A stretch of DNA of 64,000 bases, taken from Caulobacter endophyticus (GTDB lineage: Bacteria; Pseudomonadota; Alphaproteobacteria; Caulobacterales; Caulobacteraceae). Positions within the stretch are counted from its first letter, which is position 1. Each line of letters opens with the position of its first letter. The stretch lies in assembly GCF_003116815.1 (NCBI RefSeq), contig NZ_QDKQ01000077.1, forward strand, positions 310,001 to 374,000. The letters are read 5' to 3'. The notes under the pieces are model-generated. The model did not search any database, was not told where the DNA came from, and worked only from the letters and a program-made list of their open reading frames with translations. Made by a program: the position numbers and the translations under genes. Positions 46,594 to 55,597 of the stretch are shown here, one piece after another.

Positions 46594-48185
46594 TGGCGCA
46601 GGACGACGATACGGCCCATCGTGAGACCGACGTCCTGGTGATCGGCGGCGGCCTGGCCGGAACCTGGGCCGCCATCGCCGCCGCCCGCGAAGGCGCGCGG
46701 GTCATCCTAGCCGACAAGGGATACTGCGGAACCAGCGGCGTCACCGCCACGGCCGGCCCCGGCCACTGGTGGGTTCCGCCAGAGCATCGCGAGGCCGCCG
46801 TCGCCGATCGCCTGAAGCGCTCTCTTGGGCTGGGCGATCCCGACTGGATGGCGCGGATCCTGGATTTGACCTGGACCAGCCTGCCGCAGCTGGCCCGTCA
46901 CTACGCCTTCTCGACCGACGAGCAGGGGCGCACCCAGTACCGCGGCCTGCGCGGTCCCGAATACATGCGGGCCATGCGCGCCTTCGCCCTGGAGGCCGGC
47001 GCGACCATCCTCGACCACCATCCGGCCCTGGAACTGATGACCGACGCCGACGGCGTGGTTACCGGCGCTGCGGGCGTGGCCCTGCGCGGCGAGCGGCCGT
47101 GGACAATCCGGGCCGGAGCGGTGGTGCTGGCCACCGGCGGCTGCGCCTTCGCCTCGCGCCTGCTGGGCTCGGCGACCAACACCGGCGATGGCCTCCTGAT
47201 GGGCGTCGAGGCCGGGGCTGATCTCTCGGGCATGGAGTTCACCAACTACTACACGCCGATGCAGGCGGGGACAAACATGGCCCGCTCAATGAGCTTCGCC
47301 TTCGCCCGCTGGTTCGACGAGGCCGACAACGAACTCGACATTCCCGCCGGTCCGGACGTCAGCCCGCACCTGGCCCGCGCCCTGCTGAAGGGCCGCCTCT
47401 ACTGCCGGCTCGACCGCGTCCCGCAGGATGTGCGCGAGGTGATGCCGCAGGTTCAGCCCAACTTCGTGCGCCCGTTCGCGCGCATGGGGATCGACGCCTA
47501 TGCCGAACGGTTCGAGGTCTCGCTCGTCTCCGAAGGCACGGTGCGCGGCATCGGCGGGCTGCGGGTAACCGATACGCTTTGCCAGACCGCCGCGCAGGGC
47601 CTGTTCGCCGCGGGCGACGCGGCCAGTCGCGAGCTGGTCACCGGCGCGATCTCGGGCGGCGGGGCGGTGAATTCCTCCTGGGCCCTGTCGTCGGGCCAGT
47701 GGGCCGGGCAGGGCGCGGCGGCCTTCGCCCGCGAGCGCCGAGGCTTCGCCGAGCGCCTGCATCACATCGGACAGGCCGGGCTGCGACCGACCAGCCGCCT
47801 GGCCAGCGTCGACCTGCCCGCCGCCGTCCAGACCGTCCGCGACGAGATGGGCGCCTACGATCGCAACATCTTCCGCACGGGCGAGGCCCTTGAAGTCTCG
47901 ATCGAAGCGCTCGACGAGGCTTGGCGCGAGATCGCCGCCCGCGCTGGCGGCCGGGGCAGGGGGCTTCTGCGCGCTCGCGAGGCCGCCGCTTTGGTCGCCG
48001 CGGCCCGCTGGAGCAAGGCCAGCGCCCTGCAACGGCGTGAAAGTCGGGGCATGCACCGCCGCGAGGACGCCCCGGGCCTCGATCCGCGCCTGGCCTTGCG
48101 CCAGCGCGCCCATGGCCTGGACCGGGTCGTCACGCGGTTCGAAGCGGCCAAGCCTGAAAACACCAGTCTGGAGGCCGTGGCGTGA
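46593..48185 (+). CDS. AprA/fumarate-reductase-like FAD flavoprotein
   Basis: 530 residues. FAD-binding motif DVLVIGGGLAGTWAAIAAAREGARVILADKG at about residues 13-42 (given as the fold's opening strand), GYCGTSGVTATAGPGHWW, VLATGGCAFASRLLGSATNTGDG, and the closing FAAGDAASRELVTGAISGGGAVNSS. It resembles the catalytic flavoprotein of adenylylsulfate reductase (AprA) more than succinate dehydrogenase, and it is followed by an AprB-like ferredoxin with a GTGA overlap, but it is shorter than classical AprA. No sulfate adenylyltransferase is nearby. It may reduce or oxidise an organosulfur or sulfite intermediate; the reaction is unknown. Confidence 0.82.
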   Translation: MAQDDDTAHRETDVLVIGGGLAGTWAAIAAAREGARVILADKGYCGTSGVTATAGPGHWWVPPEHREAAVADRLKRSLGLGDPDWMARILDLTWTSLPQLARHYAFSTDEQGRTQYRGLRGPEYMRAMRAFALEAGATILDHHPALELMTDADGVVTGAAGVALRGERPWTIRAGAVVLATGGCAFASRLLGSATNTGDGLLMGVEAGADLSGMEFTNYYTPMQAGTNMARSMSFAFARWFDEADNELDIPAGPDVSPHLARALLKGRLYCRLDRVPQDVREVMPQVQPNFVRPFARMGIDAYAERFEVSLVSEGTVRGIGGLRVTDTLCQTAAQGLFAAGDAASRELVTGAISGGGAVNSSWALSSGQWAGQGAAAFARERRGFAERLHHIGQAGLRPTSRLASVDLPAAVQTVRDEMGAYDRNIFRTGEALEVSIEALDEAWREIAARAGGRGRGLLRAREAAALVAAARWSKASALQRRESRGMHRREDAPGLDPRLALRQRAHGLDRVVTRFEAAKPENTSLEAVA

Positions 48186-48574
48186 TCGAGGTCGTTATCG
48201 ACGACCGCTGCGGCGGCTGCGGCTCGTGCGTGGACGCCTGCCCCAGCGACGTGCTGGCGGGCGGGCCGAGCGGCAAGGCGGTGATCGTCCGCCAGGCCGA
48301 CTGCCAGACCTGCTACCTCTGCGAACTCTACTGCCCGGAAGACGCCCTGTTCGTCTGGCCGGAGACCGAGCGGGTCGTCGGCCTCTCCACAGAACAGGCT
48401 CTCGCCACCGGCGACGTCGGCGGCTTCCGGCGCGACAGCGGCTGGGGCGAGCACGCGGCCACCCACACCAACCAGCACTGGCGCATGGGGGCGATCTTCG
48501 AGCGCGCCCGCCTGATGGCGATCGACGCCGCCGCCGCCAAGCCCGCTCGAGAGCAAGACGGGAGGACTTCTTGA
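48182..48574 (+). CDS. AprB-like 2[4Fe-4S] ferredoxin
   Basis: 130 residues from a GTG overlapping the flavoprotein stop, with GGAGG upstream. Two complete cluster motifs: Cys10-xx-Cys13-xx-Cys16-xxx-Cys20-Pro and Cys41-xx-Cys44-xx-Cys47-xxx-Cys51-Pro. The tail of about 70 residues (with a DVGGFRRDSGWGEHAATHTNQHW stretch) has no further cluster. It probably carries electrons to or from the overlapping flavoprotein, as AprB does for AprA. Its stop overlaps the peroxiredoxin start. Confidence 0.9.
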   Translation: MIEVVIDDRCGGCGSCVDACPSDVLAGGPSGKAVIVRQADCQTCYLCELYCPEDALFVWPETERVVGLSTEQALATGDVGGFRRDSGWGEHAATHTNQHWRMGAIFERARLMAIDAAAAKPAREQDGRTS

Positions 48575-49251
48575 TGAGCCATCAGACCCTGCGCGAGCGC
48601 CTGGCCGCTCTGCATGCCGAACGCGTCCGAACCTGGGACCCGGCGGCGCTGAAGATCAACATCGATCAGCGCGCCCGCCTGGTCGAGGCGGCCGAGCCTG
48701 AGGACTGGGTCAAGGTCGGAGACAAGGTCGCGCCCTTCGTGCTGAAGGACGTCGAGGGCGGCGAACTGACCCTGGACAGCTTGACCGCCAAGGGGCCGGC
48801 GGTGCTGGTCTTCTTCCGCTTCGCCGGCTGCCCGGCCTGCAACATCGCCTTGCCCTACTATGAGGAGACCCTGGCGCCGGCCCTGGCGGCCATCGGCGCG
48901 ACCCTGGTCGCCGTCAGCCCTCAGGTTCCAGAGCGCCTGGGCGAGATCCGCGATCGCCATGGCCTCAGCTACAGGGTCGCCTCCGATCCTGGCAACGAAC
49001 TGGGCCGCCGGCTCGGCGTGCTCTACACCGCCGACGAGGCCAGCCAGGCGGCTGCTCGCGCCAAGGGCAGCTTTATCGGCGACGTCACCGGCACGGGGAC
49101 CTGGGAGCTGCCCCAGCCGGCCGTGGTGGTCATCGACCGCAAAGGCGTCGTCCGCTTCGCCGACGTCAGCCCCGACTGGCTCGCCCGCACTGAAGCCGAG
49201 CCCATCATCGCCGCCGTGCGCGCGCTGACCCCGGCGCCGGCGGTAGTGTGA
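48574..49251 (+). CDS. Peroxiredoxin-like (AhpC/TSA, Prx-like) protein
   Basis: 225 residues from the ATG at 48574, with GGGAGGA upstream. The thioredoxin-fold core starts near residue 50 (VGDKVAPFVLKDVEGGEL). The active-site segment is FFRFAGCPACNIALPYY, a CxxC arrangement typical of the Prx-like group rather than the single peroxidatic Cys of 2-Cys enzymes. A long helical N-terminus is present. It may remove peroxide or thiol oxidation products made by the flavoprotein pair that overlaps it. Confidence 0.87.
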   Translation: MSHQTLRERLAALHAERVRTWDPAALKINIDQRARLVEAAEPEDWVKVGDKVAPFVLKDVEGGELTLDSLTAKGPAVLVFFRFAGCPACNIALPYYEETLAPALAAIGATLVAVSPQVPERLGEIRDRHGLSYRVASDPGNELGRRLGVLYTADEASQAAARAKGSFIGDVTGTGTWELPQPAVVVIDRKGVVRFADVSPDWLARTEAEPIIAAVRALTPAPAVV

Positions 49252-49261
49252 TCTGGCAGAT

Positions 49262-49300
49262 CCTCCCCCAGGAGGGGGAGGTGGCCCGCTGGGCCAGGGG
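49262..49300. repeat. Partial copy of the palindromic intergenic repeat
   Basis: CCTCCCCC-AGGA-GGGGGAGG at 49262-49281, followed by GTGGCCCG and a further GGGCCAGGGGGAG, matching the left half of the element at 26923-27051. It separates the peroxiredoxin gene from the second TauD-like gene and may terminate transcription. The rest of the 162-base gap shows nothing else except a GGGAGGA ribosome site before 49414. Confidence 0.65.
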
Positions 49301-49413
49301 GAGACGCGCTCACAAATTGAAGGACCAGCCCGGCACACTTGAGCGCCACCAATTCCCATGCCTACAGTAGGGTAACGCCGTTCTCGAAGCGTTGATGTCC
49401 CCGGGAGGACGCC

Positions 49414-50310
49414 ATGAACGCCTTGACCCCGATCTCACCGGGCGAAGCCCCTGACTACGCCGGCCTGACCGTCACGCCTGCCGGGCCGGTGCTGGGCGCC
49501 GAGATTTCCGGTCTCGACCTCACCAGGCCCCTGGAGCCCGAGATCGTCGCGGCCATCCGTGCGGCCCTGCTGCGCCACAAGGTAGTGTTCTTTCGCGACC
49601 AGGATATCAGCCACGAGGACCACGTCCGCTTCGGCCGCTATTTCGGCGATCTGGAGGGTCATCCCGTCACCGCCCATGTGCCGGGCTTTCCCGAGATCCT
49701 GCACATCGAGGCGGCCGACGGCATGAAGCTGCGCGAGGCTATCGTCCCGATCGTTCGCGCCGCCAACAAGTGGCACACCGACGTCACCTTCCGTCCCGCG
49801 CCGTCGATGGGCGGGGTGCTGCGCGCCCGCACCCTGCCGCCTTCGGGCGGCGACACCCTGTTCGCCGACACCGCCTCCATCTACGCCGACCTGCCCCAGC
49901 CGCTGAAGGACAGGCTGGCCGGCCTGCAGGCCGAGCATGACATCCTGCAGAGCTATGGCTACCGCATCGACGAGGCCAGGCGGCAGGAACTGCGCGCCGC
50001 CTATCCGCCGCAGGCTCACCCCGTCGTGCGCACCCATCCCGAGACCGGCCAGCCGCATCTCTTCGTCAACAAGGTCTTCACGACAAGGATCCTGGGCCTG
50101 CCCGAGGACGAGGCCGCCAGCCTTCTGGCCGAACTGCTCGACCGGGTGAAGGCGCCCGAGTACCAGGTGCGTTTCCGCTGGAGCCAGAACGCCATCGTCT
50201 TCTGGGACAACCGCGCCACCCAGCATTACGCCGTGCTCGACTACTGGCCGGTGGAGCGTGTCGTCGAGCGGGTGACTATCAAGGGCGACCCGCCATATTT
50301 CCGAGCCTGA
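49414..50310 (+). CDS. TauD/TfdA family 2-oxoglutarate-dependent dioxygenase (copy 2)
   Basis: 298 residues. Iron site KWHTDVTF near residue 124 and DNRATQHYAVLDYW near 273. It also has RHKVVFFRDQDIS, GGDTLFADTASIYADLP, HPVVRTHPETGQPHLFVNKVFTTRI and RFRWSQNAIVFWDNR. It is clearly related to but distinct from the copy at 42.1 kb. The sequence is close to the TauD/alkylsulfatase AtsK group. Probably transcribed separately, behind the repeat element. Confidence 0.93.
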   Translation: MNALTPISPGEAPDYAGLTVTPAGPVLGAEISGLDLTRPLEPEIVAAIRAALLRHKVVFFRDQDISHEDHVRFGRYFGDLEGHPVTAHVPGFPEILHIEAADGMKLREAIVPIVRAANKWHTDVTFRPAPSMGGVLRARTLPPSGGDTLFADTASIYADLPQPLKDRLAGLQAEHDILQSYGYRIDEARRQELRAAYPPQAHPVVRTHPETGQPHLFVNKVFTTRILGLPEDEAASLLAELLDRVKAPEYQVRFRWSQNAIVFWDNRATQHYAVLDYWPVERVVERVTIKGDPPYFRA

Positions 50311-50419
50311 TCAGGGCCTTGAGACCATGTTGTCGGATCGCGGGCAGGGCGCTTCGCAAGCGGGGCCCGATTTCCCGGTCAATCGCTACGCCGGCGTCTT
50401 GGCGGCGGCGGAGTAGATC

Positions 50420-51019
50420 TCAGAGCGACGCCTCCGCCGCCGACGCGGTGGAGGCGACCCGCCGCTCTTCGGGCGTGCGGACCTCCGGCGGCTTGCCGGC
50501 CCAATAGTGATCGTTTCCCCGGAAGGCGCCCTCGATGGCGCGCAGGCCGCGCTCGATCTGAGCCGACACGTGGCCGATCAGGCTCTGATGCCGCTCTACG
50601 ACGGCCAGGTCGCGCGGTGCGCGCTGCATGGCGCTGGCGTAGCGGTGCAGGCTGGACTTCATCTCCCGCATCTCGCGTACGATACGCGCGATGCGGTCAC
50701 GATCCACCTGGCCGAAGTGCCGGGTGCCGTGCAACCGGTTGCGGGCGCAGGCCGCCAGCCACTGGCCGCGCGTCATGCCCGTGACCCTGCATTCCTCGTC
50801 CAGCCTCAGGCGATCATCGCGTGTCAGCTGGATCGAGACGGAGCTGGCTCGCGCCTGGCTGTGCGGTTCGGGCGGCGGCTTTTGAGGCGCTCCGAGCTCG
50901 TCGGACAGACATTGCGACACCAGGGCCCGTAGAACGGCCGATCGACCGCCGCGCGTGGCCGCGTAGGCGTCGAATTGTTCGGCCATCTCATCTGGAATCT
51001 TAAAGCCGAAGTGAGTCAT
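50420..51019 (-). CDS. Ribbon-helix-helix / mobilization-like hypothetical protein
   Basis: 199 residues. The N-terminal FGFKIPDEMAEQFDAYAATRGGRSAVLRALVSQCL resembles a ribbon-helix-helix DNA-binding fold. The middle part, SVSIQLTRDDRLRLDEECRVTGMTRGQWLAACARNRL, resembles MobC-type relaxosome accessory proteins, followed by charged helices. No relaxase or other transfer gene is seen, so it is an orphan, possibly a relic of a mobile element. Its upstream sequence is unusually AT-rich. Function unknown. Confidence 0.6.
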   Translation of the reverse strand: MTHFGFKIPDEMAEQFDAYAATRGGRSAVLRALVSQCLSDELGAPQKPPPEPHSQARASSVSIQLTRDDRLRLDEECRVTGMTRGQWLAACARNRLHGTRHFGQVDRDRIARIVREMREMKSSLHRYASAMQRAPRDLAVVERHQSLIGHVSAQIERGLRAIEGAFRGNDHYWAGKPPEVRTPEERRVASTASAAEASL

Positions 51020-51310
51020 CGGTCTGGTTCTTCGAGGTCGATCGCGGGTGTGGTTTCACTGTCCCCAGATGTTTCAAGAAGAGCGCAAGGTTCGCTCTAT
51101 TTTAGACGGTAGGTCACTTTCAATCGATTTGATCATTACGGCTTTGTATCAAATTATTGCTCAGAAAATGTGTCACAAAACTTTAGGGTAACTGTCTCCG
51201 CGGCTCTGTAGCTCGCCGACCCAGAGGGCGGGAAGCGCGGGGCTTTTCCATTGGTTGGGGACCGGGGGTCTTCGCCGCCCTGATTGCGGCTGCGCCAATG
51301 GAGAACCGTC
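51020..51310. promoter_or_regulatory. AT-rich divergent region before the ElpS-like gene
   Basis: 291 bases with a marked AT-rich stretch at about 51095-51190, unlike the surroundings. It separates the RHH protein from the ElpS-like gene and contains the candidate Pho-box heptamers at 51170-51198. GGAGAA at 51299-51304 is the ribosome site for the ElpS-like gene. No gene is seen. Confidence 0.5.
51170..51198 (+). promoter_or_regulatory. Candidate Pho box (PhoB site)
   Basis: Three heptamers spaced exactly 11 bases apart: GTGTCAC (51170-51176), CTTTAGG (51181-51187) and CTGTCTC (51192-51198). The first and third fit the CTGTCAT half-site of PhoB; the middle one is poor. They lie 113-141 bases upstream of the ElpS-like ATG. 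ElpS of Caulobacter crescentus is known to be made on phosphate starvation, which agrees with this site. Confidence 0.45.
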
Positions 51311-52771
51311 ATGAACCGCGCTGGAAACGTTAGCTTGATCGCGCTCGCCCTGAGCGCCTCCCTGGCGCTTGCGGGCTGCGGCGGCGCCGACGGCGTCGCC
51401 TCGCCGGGCGAGGGCGGCTTCGGCAACGGTGGCGGCTCGAACCCGACCAATCCCACCAATCCCCCGCCCGGCACGCCGGCCGCCGACTGCCCGACCGGCT
51501 TCGCCAATGTCGGCACCGTCGCCAACGGGACCCTGCGCAACTGCCAGCTGCCGCAGCTGATCACCGGCAATCTCGTCGTGCCGCTGCGCGCCGGCACCGT
51601 CTATTCGGTCAGCGGCCGCGTCGACGTCGGCCAGGACCAGGGCGGCGACCCGAACGCGCCGATCGCCGGCCGCGCCAAGGGCGTGATCACCGTCGAAGCC
51701 GGCGTGAAGGTCTTCGGCTCGGCCGGTCTCGACTACATCGTCGTCAACCGCGGCTCGCAGATCTTCGCTGAAGGCACGGCGACCAACCCGATCGTCTTCA
51801 CCAGCAAGCAGAGCATCGAAGGTCAGACGGGCGTCGACTCGATCGGCCAGTGGGGCGGTCTCGTGATCCTCGGCCGCGCGCCGATCAGCAACTGCTCGGG
51901 CTCGGGCGCCACGCCGGGCACGGCCGGCTGCGAGGCCCAGGTCGAAGGCACCAACGCCTTCTACGGCGGCAGCGGCCTGCAGGATAACAGCGGCGTCATG
52001 CGCTACCTGCGCGTCCAGCATTCGGGCTTCGTCATCGTCGCCAACAACGAGCTGAACGGCATTACCCTGGCCGGCGTCGGTTCGGGCACGACCTTCGACC
52101 ACATCCAGGTCCACAACAGCAGCGACGACGGCATCGAATTCTTCGGCGGCAACGTCAACGGCAAGTACCTGGTCCTGACCGGCAACGACGACGACAGCAT
52201 CGACACCGACACCGGCTACAACGGCGCCCTGCAGTTCGGCATCATCGTCCAGCGCGCCAACGGCGGTAACCGCGCGTTCGAAACCAGCAGCGCCGGCACC
52301 GCGCCGCGCTCGAACCCCAAGTTCGCCAACTGGACCGTCATCGGTCGCGGCGGCTCGGGCAACGACCTGCTGGTGGCCAACACCTCGACCAACAACGTCT
52401 GGGTCAACTCGGTCGTGCAGATGACCGCCGCCACCGCCGGGTGCGTCGACATCGACGACGCCACCACCCAGGTCGCCTTCCACTCGGTGGCCCTGGCCTG
52501 CGCCACGCCGTTCACCAACGACACGAATGTCGACGCCACGGCGGTCGCGGCGCTGTTCAACGCCGGCACGAACAACACGTCGAGCCACACCTCGACGCTG
52601 ACGGGCACTTTCATCAACGGCGCCAACGAGACGGCCCGCACGCCCTACGCCAACATCACCAGCCTCAGCAGCTTCCTCGTGAACCCCGGCTACATCGGGG
52701 CCGTCAAGGACGCCAACGACACCTGGTGGCAGGGCTGGACCTGCGGCCTGACCAGCAGCTCGACCTGCTGA
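51311..52771 (+). CDS. elpS: ElpS-like extracellular lipoprotein
   Basis: 486 residues from the ATG at 51311. Lipoprotein signal with lipobox LAGC and Cys23, then a Gly/Asn/Pro-rich linker. The mature protein is rich in short repeated beta-strand units (GVITVEAGVKVFGSAG, QWGGLVILGRAPISNC, FDHIQVHNSSDDGIEFFGGNV), like a right-handed parallel beta-helix. In Caulobacter crescentus, phosphate-starvation lipoprotein ElpS is encoded beside the type II secretion genes and is released from the surface in a way that needs that system; the gene order here is the same. The symbol is given by this context and is moderately certain. Confidence 0.75.
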   Translation: MNRAGNVSLIALALSASLALAGCGGADGVASPGEGGFGNGGGSNPTNPTNPPPGTPAADCPTGFANVGTVANGTLRNCQLPQLITGNLVVPLRAGTVYSVSGRVDVGQDQGGDPNAPIAGRAKGVITVEAGVKVFGSAGLDYIVVNRGSQIFAEGTATNPIVFTSKQSIEGQTGVDSIGQWGGLVILGRAPISNCSGSGATPGTAGCEAQVEGTNAFYGGSGLQDNSGVMRYLRVQHSGFVIVANNELNGITLAGVGSGTTFDHIQVHNSSDDGIEFFGGNVNGKYLVLTGNDDDSIDTDTGYNGALQFGIIVQRANGGNRAFETSSAGTAPRSNPKFANWTVIGRGGSGNDLLVANTSTNNVWVNSVVQMTAATAGCVDIDDATTQVAFHSVALACATPFTNDTNVDATAVAALFNAGTNNTSSHTSTLTGTFINGANETARTPYANITSLSSFLVNPGYIGAVKDANDTWWQGWTCGLTSSSTC

Positions 52772-52836
52772 TCCGGTTGGGGGCGGCCGTGCGCCGCCCC
52801 CGCTTCCCGACGCCCGACAATTCCAAGGTTCCTTCG

Positions 52837-55500
52837 ATGAACATGCTGTTCCGGCCCCTGAGCGGCCTCCTGCTCGCGACGTCGGCGCTGGTCGCGCCGC
52901 AGATCGCCATGGCGCAGACGACCCCCGCCGCCCAGCCGCAGCCGGGCGCAGCCGAAACCTCCGCGCCGCGCCAGTTCGCCGCGCTCGATCCCGACGAGAC
53001 GCCCAACGTGGTCGAGGAAGTCCTCATCCTGGGCCGCAACATTCCCGAGCCGATGCGCACGACCTCGGAGGTCGCCAGCTTCCTGACCCAGGAAGACCTC
53101 AAGCGCGCCGGCGACGGCACCGCCGCCGAAGCCCTGACCCGGGTGAGCGGCCTCAGCCTGGTGTCGGGCCGCTTCGTCTATGTGCGCGGCCTTGGCGAGC
53201 GCTACTCGTCGGCCTTGCTCAACGGCTCGCCGCTGCCCAGCCCCGAGCCGCTGCAGCGCGTCGTGCCGCTCGACCTGTTCCCGTCGGCCATTCTGGCCGG
53301 CGCGACCGTGCAGAAGAGCTTCTCGCCGAACTATCCGGGCGAGTTCGGCGGCGGCGTCATCGACCTGCAGACCGTAGCCATCCCCGACGAGGCCTTCTTC
53401 GAGGTCGAGATCGGCGGCGGCGGCAACACCGAGACCACGCTGAACAAGGGCCTTACCTACTACGGCTCGGACACCGACTTCCTCGGCTATGACGACGGCA
53501 CGCGCAAGAAGCCGCCGGAACTGCGCGAGGCGCTGGCCACCGGCAAGCGCATCAACTCCAGCAACTTCACGGCCGCCCAGCTCGTCCGCATCGGCTCCAG
53601 CCTGGTCAATGCGCCGCTGAACGTCATCCAGACCAAGAACAAGATTCCCGGCAATTTCTCGGCCGACGTCAGCGCCGGCCGCTCGTTCGAATTGCCCTCG
53701 GGCGCGCGCCTGGGCGTAGTCGCCATCGGCGGGTTCGAGAACAGCTGGCGCTCGCGTGAAGGCATTCAGCAGCAGGGCCTCGAGCAGAACGGTGTGCTGG
53801 AGCCGCGCACCAGCTACAACTTCAACAACACCAGCAACAACGTCACGGTGAACGGCCTGGTGGGCCTGGGCCTGGAGTGGGGCGACCACCAGGTGCGGTG
53901 GACCAATCTCTATGTCCACAACACCACCAAGTCGGCCCGCCAGCGCGCCGGCGAGGACTACGCCGCCGGCCAGGAAGTGCTGGACTCCTACACCGAGTGG
54001 TTCGAGCGGAACCTCTACGACACCCAGCTTTCGGGCAAGCACGAGTTCGGCGCCTGGAACTTCGACTGGCGCGGCTCCTACGCCAAGTCCGAGCGCGACG
54101 CGCCGTACGAGAAGTTCATCCGCTATCGCCTGGAGAACGGGGTCTACTATCACTCCGCCTCGCAGGAGCAGAACTCGACGAGCTTCAGCACGCTCGACGA
54201 CACGATGGCCAGCGCCGGCTTCGACCTGGCCTACACCCTGCCGCTGAGCAGCGGCCGCGACGCCAAGTTCAGCGGCGGCTACGCCTATCTGGACAACGAG
54301 CGCGACGCCGAGCGCCGCGACTTCCGCTACCAGGGCGGCGCCATCCCGCTGGCCATCCAGCGCGAGCGCGTCGACTTCCTGCTGTCGGACTACAACCTGG
54401 CGCAAGGCTACCTGACCTTCACCGAAATCACCGGCGGCGACGGCGCGGCGGCCTATGAGGCGGGCCTGAAGGTTCATGCGGGCTACGTACAGGTCGATGC
54501 GGAGTTCCTGCCGCGCCTGCGCACCTCGTTCGGCCTGCGGGTCGAGGACGCCGAGCAGACCGTGCAGGTCGTCGACCTGTTCGGCGGGGCTGCGGCCACG
54601 CCGACCGCTCTGGAAGAGACCTACGTCCTGCCGGCCGCGACCCTGACCTACAACTTCGCCGAGGACATGCAACTGCGGTTGGGCGCGTCGAAGACCATCG
54701 CTCGCCCGCAGTTCCGCGAACTGGCGCCGCAACAGTACTTTGATCCCGACACCGACCGCCTGTTCATCGGCAACCCTTACCTGACCGACACCGAGCTCCT
54801 GAACCTGGACGCCCGCGTCGAGTGGTACTTCGCCGCCAACCAGTACCTGTCGGGCGGCCTGTTCTACAAAGACCTGGATCGTCCGGTGGAGTCTGTGGTC
54901 AGCGAGCAGGGCTCGACGATCGTCCAGACCTACGTCAATGCACCAAAGGCCTCGCTCTACGGTTTCGAGCTGGACTTCAAGAAGCTGTTCGACAGCCCGT
55001 TCGAAGGCGCCTTCTTCGGAACCAAGCGCTGGCTGGTCGGCGCCAACTACACCTTCTCGGACTCGCAGGTGAAGGTGGGCGAGGACGACGTCGTCTATCC
55101 GCTGGCCGGGGCCGGCGCCGCGCGCCGCGCGCTAGACTACGTCAAGGACGGCAGCCAGCTTCAAGGCCTCTCAAAGCACCTAGCCAACATCCAGTTCGGT
55201 TGGGAGGACGAGGAGAACCGCTCGCAGGCCACCATCCTGGCCACCTATGTCAGCAAGCGGATCTCGGCCCGCGGCCGTCCCGATCAGCCTGACCTGATCC
55301 AGGAGCCGGGCGTGACCGTGGACTTCACCTACCGCAAGGCCTTCGACGTGAGGGACCGCGAGCTGGAGTTCACCTTCAAGGCCCGCAACCTGCTCGGCGA
55401 GGATTTCGAGGAATACCAGGTTCTGGGCGGCGGCCGGGTGGACGCCAACACCTACGACCTGGGCCAGACCTTCTCGGTCTCGCTGTCTACGCGGTTCTAG
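52837..55500 (+). CDS. TonB-dependent receptor of the ElpS/type II secretion locus
   Basis: 887 residues from the ATG at 52837; the frame is open further upstream but that part overlaps the ElpS-like gene. Signal peptide residues 1-27. TonB box VVEEVLILGRNI, plug motifs ALTRVSGLSLVSGRFVYVRGLGERYSSALLNGSPLPSPEP, then LFPSAILAGATVQKSFSPNYPGEFGGG; the barrel includes GASKTIARPQFREL and ends in STRF. The plug form RGLGERYS is that of the large-polymer or outer-membrane-stabilising receptor group. It lies 65 bases after elpS and 97 bases before gspC, suggesting a joint role in nutrient, perhaps phosphate-containing polymer, capture. Confidence 0.9.
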   Translation: MNMLFRPLSGLLLATSALVAPQIAMAQTTPAAQPQPGAAETSAPRQFAALDPDETPNVVEEVLILGRNIPEPMRTTSEVASFLTQEDLKRAGDGTAAEALTRVSGLSLVSGRFVYVRGLGERYSSALLNGSPLPSPEPLQRVVPLDLFPSAILAGATVQKSFSPNYPGEFGGGVIDLQTVAIPDEAFFEVEIGGGGNTETTLNKGLTYYGSDTDFLGYDDGTRKKPPELREALATGKRINSSNFTAAQLVRIGSSLVNAPLNVIQTKNKIPGNFSADVSAGRSFELPSGARLGVVAIGGFENSWRSREGIQQQGLEQNGVLEPRTSYNFNNTSNNVTVNGLVGLGLEWGDHQVRWTNLYVHNTTKSARQRAGEDYAAGQEVLDSYTEWFERNLYDTQLSGKHEFGAWNFDWRGSYAKSERDAPYEKFIRYRLENGVYYHSASQEQNSTSFSTLDDTMASAGFDLAYTLPLSSGRDAKFSGGYAYLDNERDAERRDFRYQGGAIPLAIQRERVDFLLSDYNLAQGYLTFTEITGGDGAAAYEAGLKVHAGYVQVDAEFLPRLRTSFGLRVEDAEQTVQVVDLFGGAAATPTALEETYVLPAATLTYNFAEDMQLRLGASKTIARPQFRELAPQQYFDPDTDRLFIGNPYLTDTELLNLDARVEWYFAANQYLSGGLFYKDLDRPVESVVSEQGSTIVQTYVNAPKASLYGFELDFKKLFDSPFEGAFFGTKRWLVGANYTFSDSQVKVGEDDVVYPLAGAGAARRALDYVKDGSQLQGLSKHLANIQFGWEDEENRSQATILATYVSKRISARGRPDQPDLIQEPGVTVDFTYRKAFDVRDRELEFTFKARNLLGEDFEEYQVLGGGRVDANTYDLGQTFSVSLSTRF

Positions 55501-55597
55501 GTCTCTCCACGGACCGAAGACCGCGACCGATCGACGGCGCTCCTCGCCCTTGCGGGCGGGGAGCGCTCGTCGCCGTTGAACTTCCTGACGATCGCCG

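Noticed and set aside
50319..50507. Small open frame after the second TauD-like gene
   Set aside because: Arg/Ser-rich translation, no ribosome site, and overlap with the end of the RHH gene.
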